Below are positions 54,777 through 63,852 of a DNA stretch of 64,000 nt, one piece after another. The position numbers and the translations under genes are program-made. A model generated the notes under the pieces. The model saw nothing but the letters and a program-made list of their open reading frames with translations, was not told where the DNA came from and searched no databases. Source of the stretch: Saccharicrinis fermentans DSM 9555 = JCM 21142 (lineage in GTDB: Bacteria; Bacteroidota; Bacteroidia; Bacteroidales; Marinilabiliaceae); assembly GCF_000517085.1 (NCBI RefSeq), contig NZ_KI912107.1, positions 690,425 through 754,424 of the forward strand. The letters are read 5' to 3'. Each line of letters begins with the position of its first letter. The first letter of the stretch is position 1.

Positions 54777-55508
54777 ATGAAAGTTGTTGGAAAAATTATT
54801 TACCAAATTTATAAATGGATTATTTTTATTCCAGTCTTTGCAATAGCCAGTATCGTTTTTTCGTTGGGAGCAGCATTGTTTGCTGTACTGGTGTCGCCTG
54901 CAGCAGGTAGTATGAGCGGAGTGATGTGGGCTAAAACAGTTGCTTTTTTTACGCCGATGCGTGTTAAAGTATCAGGGAAGGAGAATATTAAGAAAGGGCG
55001 ATCTTATGTGATTGTGGCTAATCATCAAAGTGCCTATGATATCTTTGCCTTATATGGATTTCTAGGAATTGACTTTCGATGGATAATGAAAAAGGAATTG
55101 AGGCACGCTTTCTTTATTGGTCCTGCCAGTGCTAAAGTAGGTCATATTTTTATAGATAGGTCTTCGCCCAAAGCTGCTTTTGATTCTATCAATGAAGCCA
55201 AGGAGAAACTAGTTAATGGTACTTCTGTTGTTATTTTTCCTGAAGGAACACGTAGCGGAAGTAATACTGTTCGGCGCTTTAAAAGTGGTGCCTTTAAAAT
55301 GGCTGAGGAATTAGAACTGCCCATCCTCCCGGTTACCATCAAAGATACGCATAAAGTATATGGTGGAGGGATTTTTAATGTACATCCCGGAAAAGTACAT
55401 CTTACAATTAATCCTTGCATAGATACTTCAAAATATAAGGGTGATATTCATGGCCTAATGGCAGACACGAAAGAGGCTTTGATAGCTCCTATCAAAGAGT
55501 ATAATTGA
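54777..55508 (+). CDS. plsC: 1-acyl-sn-glycerol-3-phosphate acyltransferase (PlsC-like)
   Basis: Makes phosphatidic acid from lysophosphatidic acid in membrane lipid synthesis. An N-terminal membrane helix (IIFIPVFAIASIVFSLGAAL) precedes the catalytic NHQSAYD motif (the NHxxxxD box) near residue 82 and the FPEGTRS substrate-binding motif near residue 156, then LPVTIKDTHKVYG. Length 243 is normal. Other acyltransferases of the PlsC fold could look alike. Confidence 0.9.
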   Translation: MKVVGKIIYQIYKWIIFIPVFAIASIVFSLGAALFAVLVSPAAGSMSGVMWAKTVAFFTPMRVKVSGKENIKKGRSYVIVANHQSAYDIFALYGFLGIDFRWIMKKELRHAFFIGPASAKVGHIFIDRSSPKAAFDSINEAKEKLVNGTSVVIFPEGTRSGSNTVRRFKSGAFKMAEELELPILPVTIKDTHKVYGGGIFNVHPGKVHLTINPCIDTSKYKGDIHGLMADTKEALIAPIKEYN

Positions 55509-55605
55509 TTTTTTGTTTCAAGAGGTAGCTGTGATGGAATGGATATTCATAGCAAAGGAGATAGTAATAACTGAATGGTCAGGTAGTTCATTGTTTTCAT
55601 TGATG

Positions 55606-57300
55606 TTAAAAATTTGCTTGGGCCTTTATTTTTATTTTTTCATGACTGACAGGGTGTCTAAATTCGAGATATTCAGCATGTAGATATAATCGATTACTTT
55701 TAATGCCATATAAATCATCTCCAACAATGGGGTGGTTTAAACCTAGGTGATGAGCCGCATGAACCCTAAGTTGGTGTGTTCTGCCTGTAATAGGGAAGAA
55801 GTGTACGCGTGTTTTCCCATCTTTTCGCTCTATTACTTTAAACTTTGTTCGGGCCGCTTTCCCGTATTCATAACATACCAGTTGGCGAGGACGGTCATAT
55901 AAATCAACACGCAACGGTAATTCTATAAAACCTTCATCACTTTCAACTATGCCATCAAGTAGTGCCACATATCTTTTTTGGATGGTTCTTTCTTCAAATT
56001 GTTTTTGGAGTATTTTATGGGCTTCCTTATTCTTGCATGCCAAAATTAGTCCTGAGGTAGACATGTCTAAACGGTGTACAAGAAGTGGTCCTGTGGCTTC
56101 AGGGTATTTCTGACGTACCCTGCTAGCGACGGAATCTTCTGTATTTTTACCCGGTACCGATAAAAATTCGGGTGGCTTATTGATCACCAATATATCATCA
56201 TCTTCGTAAACAATATTCAGTTCTTCAGTTTGCATTTTGGGGGATTGTATCGGATTATCATCCATTTTAATTCCCTTTAGCATATGGGTCAATATGGGTT
56301 CGCATTTGCCTTTGCAGGAGGGGTAAAAGTTTTTGTGTTTTCTAATTTCCGATTTAGGACTTTGTCCCCACCAAAATTCTGCCATAGCAATGGGTTTTAG
56401 CTGATGTGCAAAGGCAAATTGAAATAATTTTGGAGCGGCACAGTCGCCAGCACCTGCCGGAGGAACCTTTTGTGAAGTGTTTGCAAATATTTCACTAAGC
56501 CCTTTGGTTTCGCCATCTTTATTTAAAAATTGGTATTGATCAAAGAGTTTTTGCTGTAAGGCAGCCGATCGTTTTTTTCTTTCTTCTTTTAGTGAATTAA
56601 TTTTGAGGGTGAAAGATTTTAGCTGTTCCTCATTTTCAATGTGCTTTTTTTGCCAGTGTTTTTTTAGTTGTTTGTAATCATATTGTTGTTGAAGGCTCTC
56701 CTGTTTAAGGGTTTCTTTTAGTTGCTCGTAATTGCTTTGATCAAGCTTTTCTTTCTCTTGGTTTCGGCGTTCTTTGCGTGCGTCTTTGGCTTTTTTCATC
56801 CATTGTCTGAAGGCTTTTAATTCTTGTTCAGACTGATCAGCTTCTTCTTGGAGTGTTGTTTTACATTTGAGATAGTTGTGATCGTTTTCAAGGGCCTGAA
56901 TGGTATGATTAATATGGCTTATTTGCTCTTCTTCTTTTTTAAAGAAGCCATCTTTGTTTAGTAGGTCGTAAATGGGTGGCACAAAGCCAGGGAGGTCGTT
57001 GGAGTTGGCCAGTTTGCCACTGAAAGCACATAAGAACCCCAATTGACCATTATTTTTTTGAACTACCAGTACGCCAAACATTTTTCCAATGTTGGTTCCT
57101 GTTACGGGGTGATCTATGCCAAAATCATGGTGCCAATTATTTTGTGTGAGCAGGTGTTGTTGTAGTTGTTTGGCTGCTTCGATGCACAATGGGTGGGGCT
57201 CATAATAAAATGGATATGTGAATTTGTCGGGTAATGAAATGTGACTTATGTCCTGATTAAAGTGGATGAAATAACTATTAATGGCGTGCTCTTTTTGCAT
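55606..57300 (-). CDS. RluA-family pseudouridine synthase with long N-terminal extension
   Basis: The C-terminal 200 residues are RluA-type: DDILVINKPPEFLSVPG, LVHRLDMSTSGLILACKN with the catalytic Asp near residue 413, and RTHQLRVHAAHHLGLNHPIV. The N-terminal 365 residues hold a globular part (about 1-115) and a long Lys/Glu/Gln-rich coiled coil (about 120-250), followed by GDCAAPKLFQFAFAHQLKPI and a cysteine pair in SCKGKCEPI. Such 550-residue forms occur in some Bacteroidota and Vibrio; the extension may bind rRNA or tRNA. The target uridine is unknown. Confidence 0.88.
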   Translation of the reverse strand: MQKEHAINSYFIHFNQDISHISLPDKFTYPFYYEPHPLCIEAAKQLQQHLLTQNNWHHDFGIDHPVTGTNIGKMFGVLVVQKNNGQLGFLCAFSGKLANSNDLPGFVPPIYDLLNKDGFFKKEEEQISHINHTIQALENDHNYLKCKTTLQEEADQSEQELKAFRQWMKKAKDARKERRNQEKEKLDQSNYEQLKETLKQESLQQQYDYKQLKKHWQKKHIENEEQLKSFTLKINSLKEERKKRSAALQQKLFDQYQFLNKDGETKGLSEIFANTSQKVPPAGAGDCAAPKLFQFAFAHQLKPIAMAEFWWGQSPKSEIRKHKNFYPSCKGKCEPILTHMLKGIKMDDNPIQSPKMQTEELNIVYEDDDILVINKPPEFLSVPGKNTEDSVASRVRQKYPEATGPLLVHRLDMSTSGLILACKNKEAHKILQKQFEERTIQKRYVALLDGIVESDEGFIELPLRVDLYDRPRQLVCYEYGKAARTKFKVIERKDGKTRVHFFPITGRTHQLRVHAAHHLGLNHPIVGDDLYGIKSNRLYLHAEYLEFRHPVSHEKIKIKAQANF

Positions 57301-57669
57301 TGCTTACAGATAAAATAATGGCAAAAATACAAAGGAATATGGTAAAAACGTCTACTTAAGGTATTAAAGTGTATTTTGCAAGAAGAGAAGCCAATATGGC
57401 GTTGCGTAATAATGTTTTAATTGGTTAGCTCTTTGAAAGATGCCATTGTTAGTCCTGTCTGCTATTTGTTTGAATGAATGCTTCCCATGAGTGTTTGTCA
57501 AATAGTTGCTTTTGCAGACTGTGTATTGGTACGAAACGAGCGTTTGATATTTTTGTATGTCTCGAATAATTAGTATATATTATTAAAAATATTAGAAAAA
57601 GGGTATCTTTATTGGTGTATTGCGAAGCGGAAGAGAAACGAGTCGTCAATACGTTTTTTTTAGTTAGAA

Positions 57670-57812
57670 TGGCCTATTCGGTGAGTTCCGGATAAGCGTT
57701 GAAAGATAAATTTATACATATGAAATGAGCCATGAGAGTAATCTCTCACACAGAAGAATGATTATTCCGGCGAGTTCCATATGGTAATTGAAAAACAAAT
57801 TATAATCATATG
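57670..57812 (+). repeat. Two tandem leader repeats before the DUF2007 gene
   Basis: Copy one (GGTGAGTTCCGGATAAGC to TATACATATGAAATGAGC) is followed by the hairpin TGAGAG-TAAT-CTCTCA and copy two (CACAGAAGAATGATTATTCC, CGGCGAGTTCCATATGG, ATAATCATATGAAAAG). The final ATG is the start codon of the DUF2007 gene. The rest of the interval from 57301 shows no gene. Confidence 0.75.
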
Positions 57813-58028
57813 AAAAGAATTATATATGGACATAGGGTGGATATAGAAATTTATAAGGCCCTTTTGGAGGAAGCCGACATTACGTGTTTGGTTAAGAATG
57901 AATTTGAAGAAGCTGCGAGTGCCGGGTTTGGCTCTGGTTTGCCCGGTAATGCCGATTTATTTGTTGATGAGAGTGATTTTGATAAGGCTGAAACAATTAT
58001 AAATGCCTATAAAGAGTCTAATGAATAA
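57810..58028 (+). CDS. DUF2007-family putative signal-transducing protein
   Basis: The 72-residue protein reads YGHRVDIEIYKALLEEADIT, later DLFVDESDFDKAETIINAY, the ferredoxin-like plan of DUF2007 (a PII-like fold of unknown role). Its start codon is the ATG at the right edge of the leader repeat. It abuts the DUF423 gene (58029), so the two are translated from one message. Confidence 0.8.
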   Translation: MKRIIYGHRVDIEIYKALLEEADITCLVKNEFEEAASAGFGSGLPGNADLFVDESDFDKAETIINAYKESNE

Positions 58029-58418
58029 ATGGTTATGAAGAAAATTGTTTTATTGGTGGGTGCATCTTATGGCTTATTATCTGTTGTATTCGGAGCCTTT
58101 GGTGCACATGCTCTAAAAAAGATATGGAGTGTAGAAACCTTGCAAAGTTTTGAAACAGGCGTTAAGTACCAAATGTATCACGCTTTGGTGTTGTTGTTGA
58201 TTGGTTTCTATTTTTCTTTTTCTACAAAAGTAGAAAATAGCATGGCTTGGTTTTTTATTTTGGGTACCTTCTTATTTTCGGTGAGTATATATTTGTTGGC
58301 TTTTGCAAAGACCTGGAATATTTCATTGAGTTGGTTGGGGCCTGTTACTCCGTTGGGCGGTTTGTTGCTTATTCTGGGGTGGGTGTTTTTGTTGGTGAAT
58401 ATTTATAATGAATTTTAA
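58029..58418 (+). CDS. DUF423-family small membrane protein
   Basis: Four hydrophobic segments and the signature SVVFGAFGAHALKK followed by FETGVKYQMYHALVLLLIGF identify DUF423 (YgdD-type), a conserved inner-membrane protein of unknown role. The start may be the ATG at 58029 or the one two codons later (58035). It follows the DUF2007 gene without a gap. Confidence 0.9.
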   Translation: MVMKKIVLLVGASYGLLSVVFGAFGAHALKKIWSVETLQSFETGVKYQMYHALVLLLIGFYFSFSTKVENSMAWFFILGTFLFSVSIYLLAFAKTWNISLSWLGPVTPLGGLLLILGWVFLLVNIYNEF

Positions 58419-58479
58419 TGTAGAAAAGACTTAAAACTATTGTTTGGTAAGGTAGTTTTATGGATTGTTTCGTAAGTGA

Positions 58480-58528
58480 GAAAAAAAGTCTCTGTGAATA
58501 AGTTCTTTCGAGGCCTTGCTCACAGAGA
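58480..58528 (-). terminator. Terminator of the blaI-M56 operon
   Basis: On the minus strand TCTCTGTGA and TCACAGAGA form a perfect 9-bp stem around a 22-nt loop, followed by CTTTTTTTCTC. It lies 36 nt after the M56 gene. Confidence 0.75.
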
Positions 58529-58564
58529 ATTTAAATGGTTGTATTTTAGCGACTCTATTTGAGC

Positions 58565-60409
58565 TTATTTTCGTTCTTGCTTTAGTTCTTCTTTTAGTTT
58601 CTTCATTTCTTCTTTTAAAGCTTTCATTTCTTTTTTGAGTTCTGCAGTTTCTTTTTCTTGTTCAAGTATTTCCTTCTCGTTGTATATTCCTATCGTATCT
58701 AAGGATTGTCGATATTCAGTTTGTATCAATGAGTCTATGTTGATATTTTCGATGTGGTCGCCCGCCAGTTCAATGGCAATATTGGCTGCTTCTAATGATG
58801 TTTCAACAATGGCATCAATGTCTATGTTTTTAAGTATTTGATTTGCAATATCTAATCCTGATTCGGCTGCCTCCAACGATAGCTGAGTGATGGCTTCAAT
58901 ATTTTCTCTATCTTTTGCGTCTTTTATGTTCTTTTTGTTTTCTTTTGCTGCTTGTTTGATTTCTTTCTTGGCTTCTTTTAGTGCGGCTCGGATTTCCTCC
59001 TGGATGGAGTCAGTCTTAATTTCATGGATGGCCTGATCTATTTCTAGTTGTGCATCATTCATTTCGGCTTTTATTTCTTCAAAATTAATATCTTGTAAAG
59101 CCAAATTTATTTCTTCCATGATTTTACTGGAAAGCGATTGATCATTTTCTGAGAGTGCGATCTCCATGGCTTGTTCCATTTCTTGTGAGAGCTCTTCCTT
59201 TTCTTTGGCCAATGCCATATTTTTCTCCAGTTCTTCCATGATGCTGTCTTGCACTGCTTTTGCTCTTGCAGGAGCAAGAGGTGGGGGTGGAGCAAGTGCT
59301 TGGATAGAGTCTTTGCTATTTGAATCTGGTGAATATAGGGGAGCGCTGAATGAATTCCCCACAGAGAAGGATACAAGAAAGATACTGCTTATGATGATAC
59401 AGACGGCAATAAGACCTTCGGAAAAGTTTGTTTTCATGACTCTTTGTTTTTGAATTCGTTTAATTCTTTCTAATAGACTTCCTTTCTTTTTGCTGAAAGC
59501 CATGGAAAGATTATCTTGTTGATAACTAAATATATGAGCGTGAGCGAGTGCCTTGGCATAGGTGACTTCATCGCCAGTAATGTCTATGGCAATATCATCG
59601 CAAGTATGCTCTCTTTCTGTTCTTATGTGTTTGGAAATAACCCAAATGGCCGGGTGGTAAAAAAATAGTATTTCTATGACTGTTTGAATAATGTTAAATA
59701 GATAGTCATTACGGACTATATGAGCCAGTTCGTGTGCGATGATTGCTTCTATTTCTTTTTCGCTTAAGCCAGAAAAAGATTTAATGGGAAATAAAATAAT
59801 GGGTTTTAAAATGCCGAGAGTTAGAGGAGAAGTAGTGTGTGGTGATTTATATGCTTTTACCTCTCTTGTGATGTGTAATGTTTTGGCCAGGATTTTTAAT
59901 TTTTCCATCCATTTTTCTTCAAAGGGAAGTAGTTGCAGTGATCTTAATCTGCGATTATAGGCTAGTCCTCCAAGTAATCTCGCTGTGAATAGTCCGATAC
60001 CAATTAACCATATGGTCAAAAAGATGGGGAAACTACGTTGAAACCATGCTCTTATTTTTACAATTTTTATAGTGTAGTTTGAAGAACTAATAGGTATGGT
60101 TGCTTTTTCATCAATGGATTGGGTTATGTTTTTAAAATAAGCAGGATTATGCAGTAGCTCACTTTTTATCTCCTGTTTTTCCAGTGCATAGCTGTATGCA
60201 TTTGCAAAAGTCGAAATTGACCAGCCTAATAGGGTCACTAGTGCAGTGAAGGATATGAAATACCTTACTTGTGCACTTCGACGATTTAATATGGACAATA
60301 GAATTAGTAGTGCTGATAAAATTATAATTCCTTGCCAAAGGGCATGAATAATCGTCCATCCAAGCGCTTCCGTGATAACTGGTGAAAATATGCTTTGCAT
60401 TGAATACAT
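58565..60409 (-). CDS. BlaR1/MecR1-type M56 membrane metallopeptidase
   Basis: Four N-terminal membrane helices surround a zinc-peptidase motif HELAH near residue 225 with downstream ligands (HPAIWVISKHIRTEREHTCD). BlaR1-type proteins sense cell-wall stress and cleave the BlaI repressor encoded upstream. Instead of the beta-lactam-binding domain of BlaR1, residues 380-614 are a long coiled coil rich in Glu, Lys and Ala (for example EEIRAALKEAKKEIKQAAKE, ending in repeats of KALKEEMKKLKEELKQ), after a proline-rich linker. The signal it senses is therefore probably not a beta-lactam. It follows blaI by 48 nt. Confidence 0.88.
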   Translation of the reverse strand: MYSMQSIFSPVITEALGWTIIHALWQGIIILSALLILLSILNRRSAQVRYFISFTALVTLLGWSISTFANAYSYALEKQEIKSELLHNPAYFKNITQSIDEKATIPISSSNYTIKIVKIRAWFQRSFPIFLTIWLIGIGLFTARLLGGLAYNRRLRSLQLLPFEEKWMEKLKILAKTLHITREVKAYKSPHTTSPLTLGILKPIILFPIKSFSGLSEKEIEAIIAHELAHIVRNDYLFNIIQTVIEILFFYHPAIWVISKHIRTEREHTCDDIAIDITGDEVTYAKALAHAHIFSYQQDNLSMAFSKKKGSLLERIKRIQKQRVMKTNFSEGLIAVCIIISSIFLVSFSVGNSFSAPLYSPDSNSKDSIQALAPPPPLAPARAKAVQDSIMEELEKNMALAKEKEELSQEMEQAMEIALSENDQSLSSKIMEEINLALQDINFEEIKAEMNDAQLEIDQAIHEIKTDSIQEEIRAALKEAKKEIKQAAKENKKNIKDAKDRENIEAITQLSLEAAESGLDIANQILKNIDIDAIVETSLEAANIAIELAGDHIENINIDSLIQTEYRQSLDTIGIYNEKEILEQEKETAELKKEMKALKEEMKKLKEELKQERK

Positions 60410-60457
60410 GATAAATCAGATTAAGTGGTCATTTATTTTTGGAATGTGATCCTGGTT

Positions 60458-60844
60458 TTATTTTGAGGGGGTTTCGTTTTCCATATGTTCTATGATTTGC
60501 ATAATCTCTTCCATTTCTTGTTTCGACGTTTTTTTATTGCCTAGTAACTGCATCACTAATGAACTGGCAGATCCACCAAATGCTGAGTCGATAAAGCGAT
60601 CCAACAACCGCCCTCTGGTTTCTTCTTTTTCGTAATTGCTGTAATATAAATGACTTTTACCATTAGGTTCTCTTCTTAATAATCCTTTGGTAGTCATCTT
60701 CTGCATAATTTTTAAAGTAGTGGTGTAGCCAACTGCTTTTGTTTTGCAAATAGCGTCGTGTATTTGTTTTACGGTTAGGGGTTCTTTTTTCCATAAAATA
60801 TTTAAAACTTCCAGCTCTGCTGTGGTAGGTGCTATTTTTTCCAT
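60458..60844 (-). CDS. blaI: BlaI/MecI-family repressor
   Basis: The winged helix has TTAELEVLNILWKKEPLTVK and the recognition segment VGYTTTLKIMQKMTTKGLL; the C-terminal half (RGRLLDRFIDSAFGGSASSL, then MEEIMQIIEHMEN) dimerises and holds the usual cleavage region. It represses its own operon through the palindromes at 60859-60898 until the M56 partner inactivates it. Length 128 is normal. Confidence 0.93.
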   Translation of the reverse strand: MEKIAPTTAELEVLNILWKKEPLTVKQIHDAICKTKAVGYTTTLKIMQKMTTKGLLRREPNGKSHLYYSNYEKEETRGRLLDRFIDSAFGGSASSLVMQLLGNKKTSKQEMEEIMQIIEHMENETPSK

Positions 60845-60858
60845 CTTGTATTATTTAT

Positions 60859-60898
60859 TACGACAATTGTCGTACAAATATATACGACAATTGTCGTA
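60859..60898. promoter_or_regulatory. Double BlaI operator
   Basis: TACGACAATTGTCGTA occurs as a perfect 16-bp palindrome at 60859-60874 and again at 60883-60898, centres 24 bp apart. It fits the known BlaI/MecI operator pattern TACnACAnnTGTnGTA and lies just upstream of the blaI start, so it is autoregulatory. Confidence 0.88.
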
Positions 60899-61118
60899 AT
60901 TCCAAATTGTCGGGTGATTAATTCATTTTGGACGGATAGATGACGGATGTATTTGAACATCGCACGTGATTCGTGATTTTTTTTAAAAAAAATACTGTTT
61001 ATCGCAAACGGTTGAAATATGAGGATCTCGTTATAAGTGCATGTATGGTAGATGTGTAGTGGTTTTGGAGGGAGTGGGATATTATTATCTTTGAGTAAAT
61101 AAACCAAAATTATCATCC

Positions 61119-62780
61119 ATGATTACAAGAAATATACTGATAGTACTGAGTGTTCTATCAATGATTGCCTGTTCACAAAAGGAACAGGCAGAACAAGTGG
61201 AAGCTCCGTTTGTATGGGAGAATGCCAATGTATACTTTTTATTAACTGACCGCTTTAACAATGGAGATAGGTCCAATGATATTCATTTTGAGAGGGATAA
61301 AAAGACCGGTCTTTTACGTGGTTTTATGGGCGGTGATTTTAGAGGCATTATTCAAAAAATAAAAGCGGGCTATTTCAATGATCTGGGAGTGAATGCTCTT
61401 TGGTTTTCACCCATTGCCGAACAAATACATGGCAGTGTTGACGAAGGTACAGGTAATACTTATGGCTATCATGGTTATTGGGCGAAGGACTGGACCCGTA
61501 TTGATCCTAATTGGGGTACAGAACAAGAGTTTGCAGAATTAGTAGATGAAGCCCATAAGCGTGGCATAAGGATAGTGATGGATGTGGTGGTTAATCATAC
61601 AGGGCCGGTTACAGATAAAGACCCTTTGTATGGTGATCAGTGGGTTCGAACTAAGCCGACTTGTAGTTACGAGTCCTATGAGTCTACAGTTCACTGTACG
61701 CTGGTGAAAAATTTACCTGATATTAAAACGGAGAGCAACCAAGAGGTGAATCTGCCGGATATGTTAATAGAGAAGTGGACTAAGGAAGGACGTCTGGAAG
61801 AAGAAATGGAGGAATTAAATGCCTTTTTTGCAGAAACAGGTTATCCTAGAGCACCGCGTTTTTATATTATGAAGTGGTTGACGGATTTTGTGCGAAAATA
61901 TGGTGTGGATGGCTTTAGAATTGATACCGCAAAACATACTGAGGAATCCATTTGGGCCGAGTTATATGAAGTGGCTAAACGTGCTTTTTCAGACTGGAAA
62001 GCAGCTAATCCTGATAAGGTATTGGATGACAATGAGTTTTATACCGTTGGAGAGGTGTATAACTATGGTGCTTCGAGTGGGCGGATGTTTGATAATGGTG
62101 GGGTTCAAGTGGATTACTTCGCCAATGGGATGGATGCATTGATTAATTTTGAATTTAAAGGCGATGCCCGAAAGGATTATGAATTTGTGTTTTCTAAATA
62201 CTCTAGAATATTAAATAATGAGTTGAAGGGTAAGTCGTTATTGCATTATTTGGCTTCTCATGACGATAGTCACTCCTTTGACAGAGAACGGAAGATGGCC
62301 TATAAAGGGGCTAATTGTTTATTGTTAAGTCCAGGTGCTGCGCAAATATATTATGGTGATGAAACGAACCGCCCTCTCATCGTGAAAGGAACGATGGGTG
62401 ATGCTACTTTACGCTCTTTTATGAACTGGGATGACATAGCGGCCAATACAGTTGTAAATGAGGTGGCAACACAGGACTTGTTAAGTCATTATCAGAAGCT
62501 GGGTAGATTTAGGGCTGCTAATCCATCTATTGGAGCCGGTGTGCATACGCAAATAAGTGCAGAGCCATACGTTTTTAAAAGAGAATATACCAAAGGAGAC
62601 TATGTGAATAAGGTGGTGGTTGGTCTTGATTTGACTCCGGGAAAAAAAGAGATTCCTGTGGGAGATGTTTTTGAAAATGGCACAGTGATAACAGATTACT
62701 ATTCGGGTGTAAAAGCGAAAGTTAAAGAAGGTAAAGTAATCATTGATTCTCCATTCGATTTGTTGTTGTTGTCTTTGTAA
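61119..62780 (+). CDS. GH13 alpha-amylase lipoprotein
   Basis: The signal sequence ends in a lipobox (SMIAC), so the enzyme is lipid-anchored. The four GH13 regions are visible: DVVVNHTG, GFRIDTAKH with the nucleophile Asp, GEVYNYG with the acid/base Glu, and LASHDDSH. Inserts include a long segment between DKDPLYGDQW and FYIMKWL. The 553-residue length fits alpha-amylases and related maltodextrin hydrolases. It hydrolyses alpha-1,4-glucans at the cell surface or periplasm. No sus genes are nearby. A strong terminator follows. Confidence 0.92.
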   Translation: MITRNILIVLSVLSMIACSQKEQAEQVEAPFVWENANVYFLLTDRFNNGDRSNDIHFERDKKTGLLRGFMGGDFRGIIQKIKAGYFNDLGVNALWFSPIAEQIHGSVDEGTGNTYGYHGYWAKDWTRIDPNWGTEQEFAELVDEAHKRGIRIVMDVVVNHTGPVTDKDPLYGDQWVRTKPTCSYESYESTVHCTLVKNLPDIKTESNQEVNLPDMLIEKWTKEGRLEEEMEELNAFFAETGYPRAPRFYIMKWLTDFVRKYGVDGFRIDTAKHTEESIWAELYEVAKRAFSDWKAANPDKVLDDNEFYTVGEVYNYGASSGRMFDNGGVQVDYFANGMDALINFEFKGDARKDYEFVFSKYSRILNNELKGKSLLHYLASHDDSHSFDRERKMAYKGANCLLLSPGAAQIYYGDETNRPLIVKGTMGDATLRSFMNWDDIAANTVVNEVATQDLLSHYQKLGRFRAANPSIGAGVHTQISAEPYVFKREYTKGDYVNKVVVGLDLTPGKKEIPVGDVFENGTVITDYYSGVKAKVKEGKVIIDSPFDLLLLSL

Positions 62781-62792
62781 AAGTACTTCGTA

Positions 62793-62836
62793 AGTTAACA
62801 AGGGGCTTTTCTTTTTTAGGAGAAGCCCCTTGTTTT
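62793..62836 (+). terminator. Rho-independent terminator
   Basis: AACAAGGGGCTTTTC and GAGAAGCCCCTTGTT form a 15-bp stem with one mismatch and end in TTTTTTG. Confidence 0.88.
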
Positions 62837-63084
62837 TTGTTGTGTTTCAGTATGGTAGTTTTATTCTGCCAGTTTTATGTATAAATGTTTGGGTAAAAGT
62901 TGTATTCATCTACATTTACCTTATTTTTGTGACCAATCATAAATAATAAATGATTGTAGTGCTTACTTGCAGATATTCATGTTTTCGATAATTGTAAAAT
63001 TTATATATTTATTGCTGGTATTGGGTAAGGAATGTTTTTATTAGTGTGTTGCTTAATACTTAGTAGTTATTTTTTATTAATAAA

Positions 63085-63852
63085 ATGAAGCTTAATTTAA
63101 AGAATCCCATCGTATTCCTAGATCTTGAAACTACCGGAATAAATGTTGCAACAGATAGAATTGTTGAATTTGCCGCCATTAAAATTAATTTGGATGGTTC
63201 TGAAGAAACACAACGGTATGTGATAAATCCTGAAATGCATATCCCTAAAAAAACATCCGAAATACATGGTTTCTATGACGAGGATGTAAAGGATAGTCCA
63301 ACATTTAAAGAAGTAGCCAGAAAAGTGGCTAAGTTTATCGAAGGCTGTGACTTGGGAGGATATAATTCCAATAAATTTGATATTCCCTTGTTAGCAGAGG
63401 AATTTATACGTGCCGGTGTTGATATAGAAATGAAAAAGAGAAAGTTTGTGGATGTGCAGACTATTTTTCATAAAAAGGAAAAACGGACTCTCGAGGCGGC
63501 TTATAAGTTTTATTGCGAAAAAGATTTGAAAGATGCCCATAGTGCAGAGGCTGATACAAGAGCTACTTATGAAGTATTAAAGGCTCAATTGGATAAGTAC
63601 CCCGATTTAAAAAATGACATCGATTATTTAGCCGAGTTTTCTTCGTATAATAAACATGCCGATTTTGCAGGGCGTTTGGTGTTTGATGAAGATGGAGATG
63701 AGTGTATTAACTTTGGAAAACATAAGGGCAGAAAAGTGAAGGACGTTTTAGATTCTGATCCGGGTTATTATGGTTGGATTATGCAAGGTGATTTTCCATT
63801 GTACACCAAAAAGGTAATTACAAATATTAAACTAAGGGCATTTAATAAGTAA
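63085..63852 (+). CDS. DnaQ-like 3'-5' exonuclease
   Basis: [20 protein letters not shown] contains the first two acidic ligands of the DEDDh family, [17 protein letters not shown] the second block, and [20 protein letters not shown] the His/Asp motif, giving a complete active site. A C-terminal extension (residues 195-255, [20 protein letters not shown] then [11 protein letters not shown]) matches the small domain seen in exodeoxyribonuclease-X-like proteins. It probably trims DNA or RNA 3' ends in repair rather than acting as the polymerase III epsilon subunit. Its stop overlaps the next ATG. Confidence 0.9.
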   Translation: MKLNLKNPIVFLDLETTGINVATDRIVEFAAIKINLDGSEETQRYVINPEMHIPKKTSEIHGFYDEDVKDSPTFKEVARKVAKFIEGCDLGGYNSNKFDIPLLAEEFIRAGVDIEMKKRKFVDVQTIFHKKEKRTLEAAYKFYCEKDLKDAHSAEADTRATYEVLKAQLDKYPDLKNDIDYLAEFSSYNKHADFAGRLVFDEDGDECINFGKHKGRKVKDVLDSDPGYYGWIMQGDFPLYTKKVITNIKLRAFNK

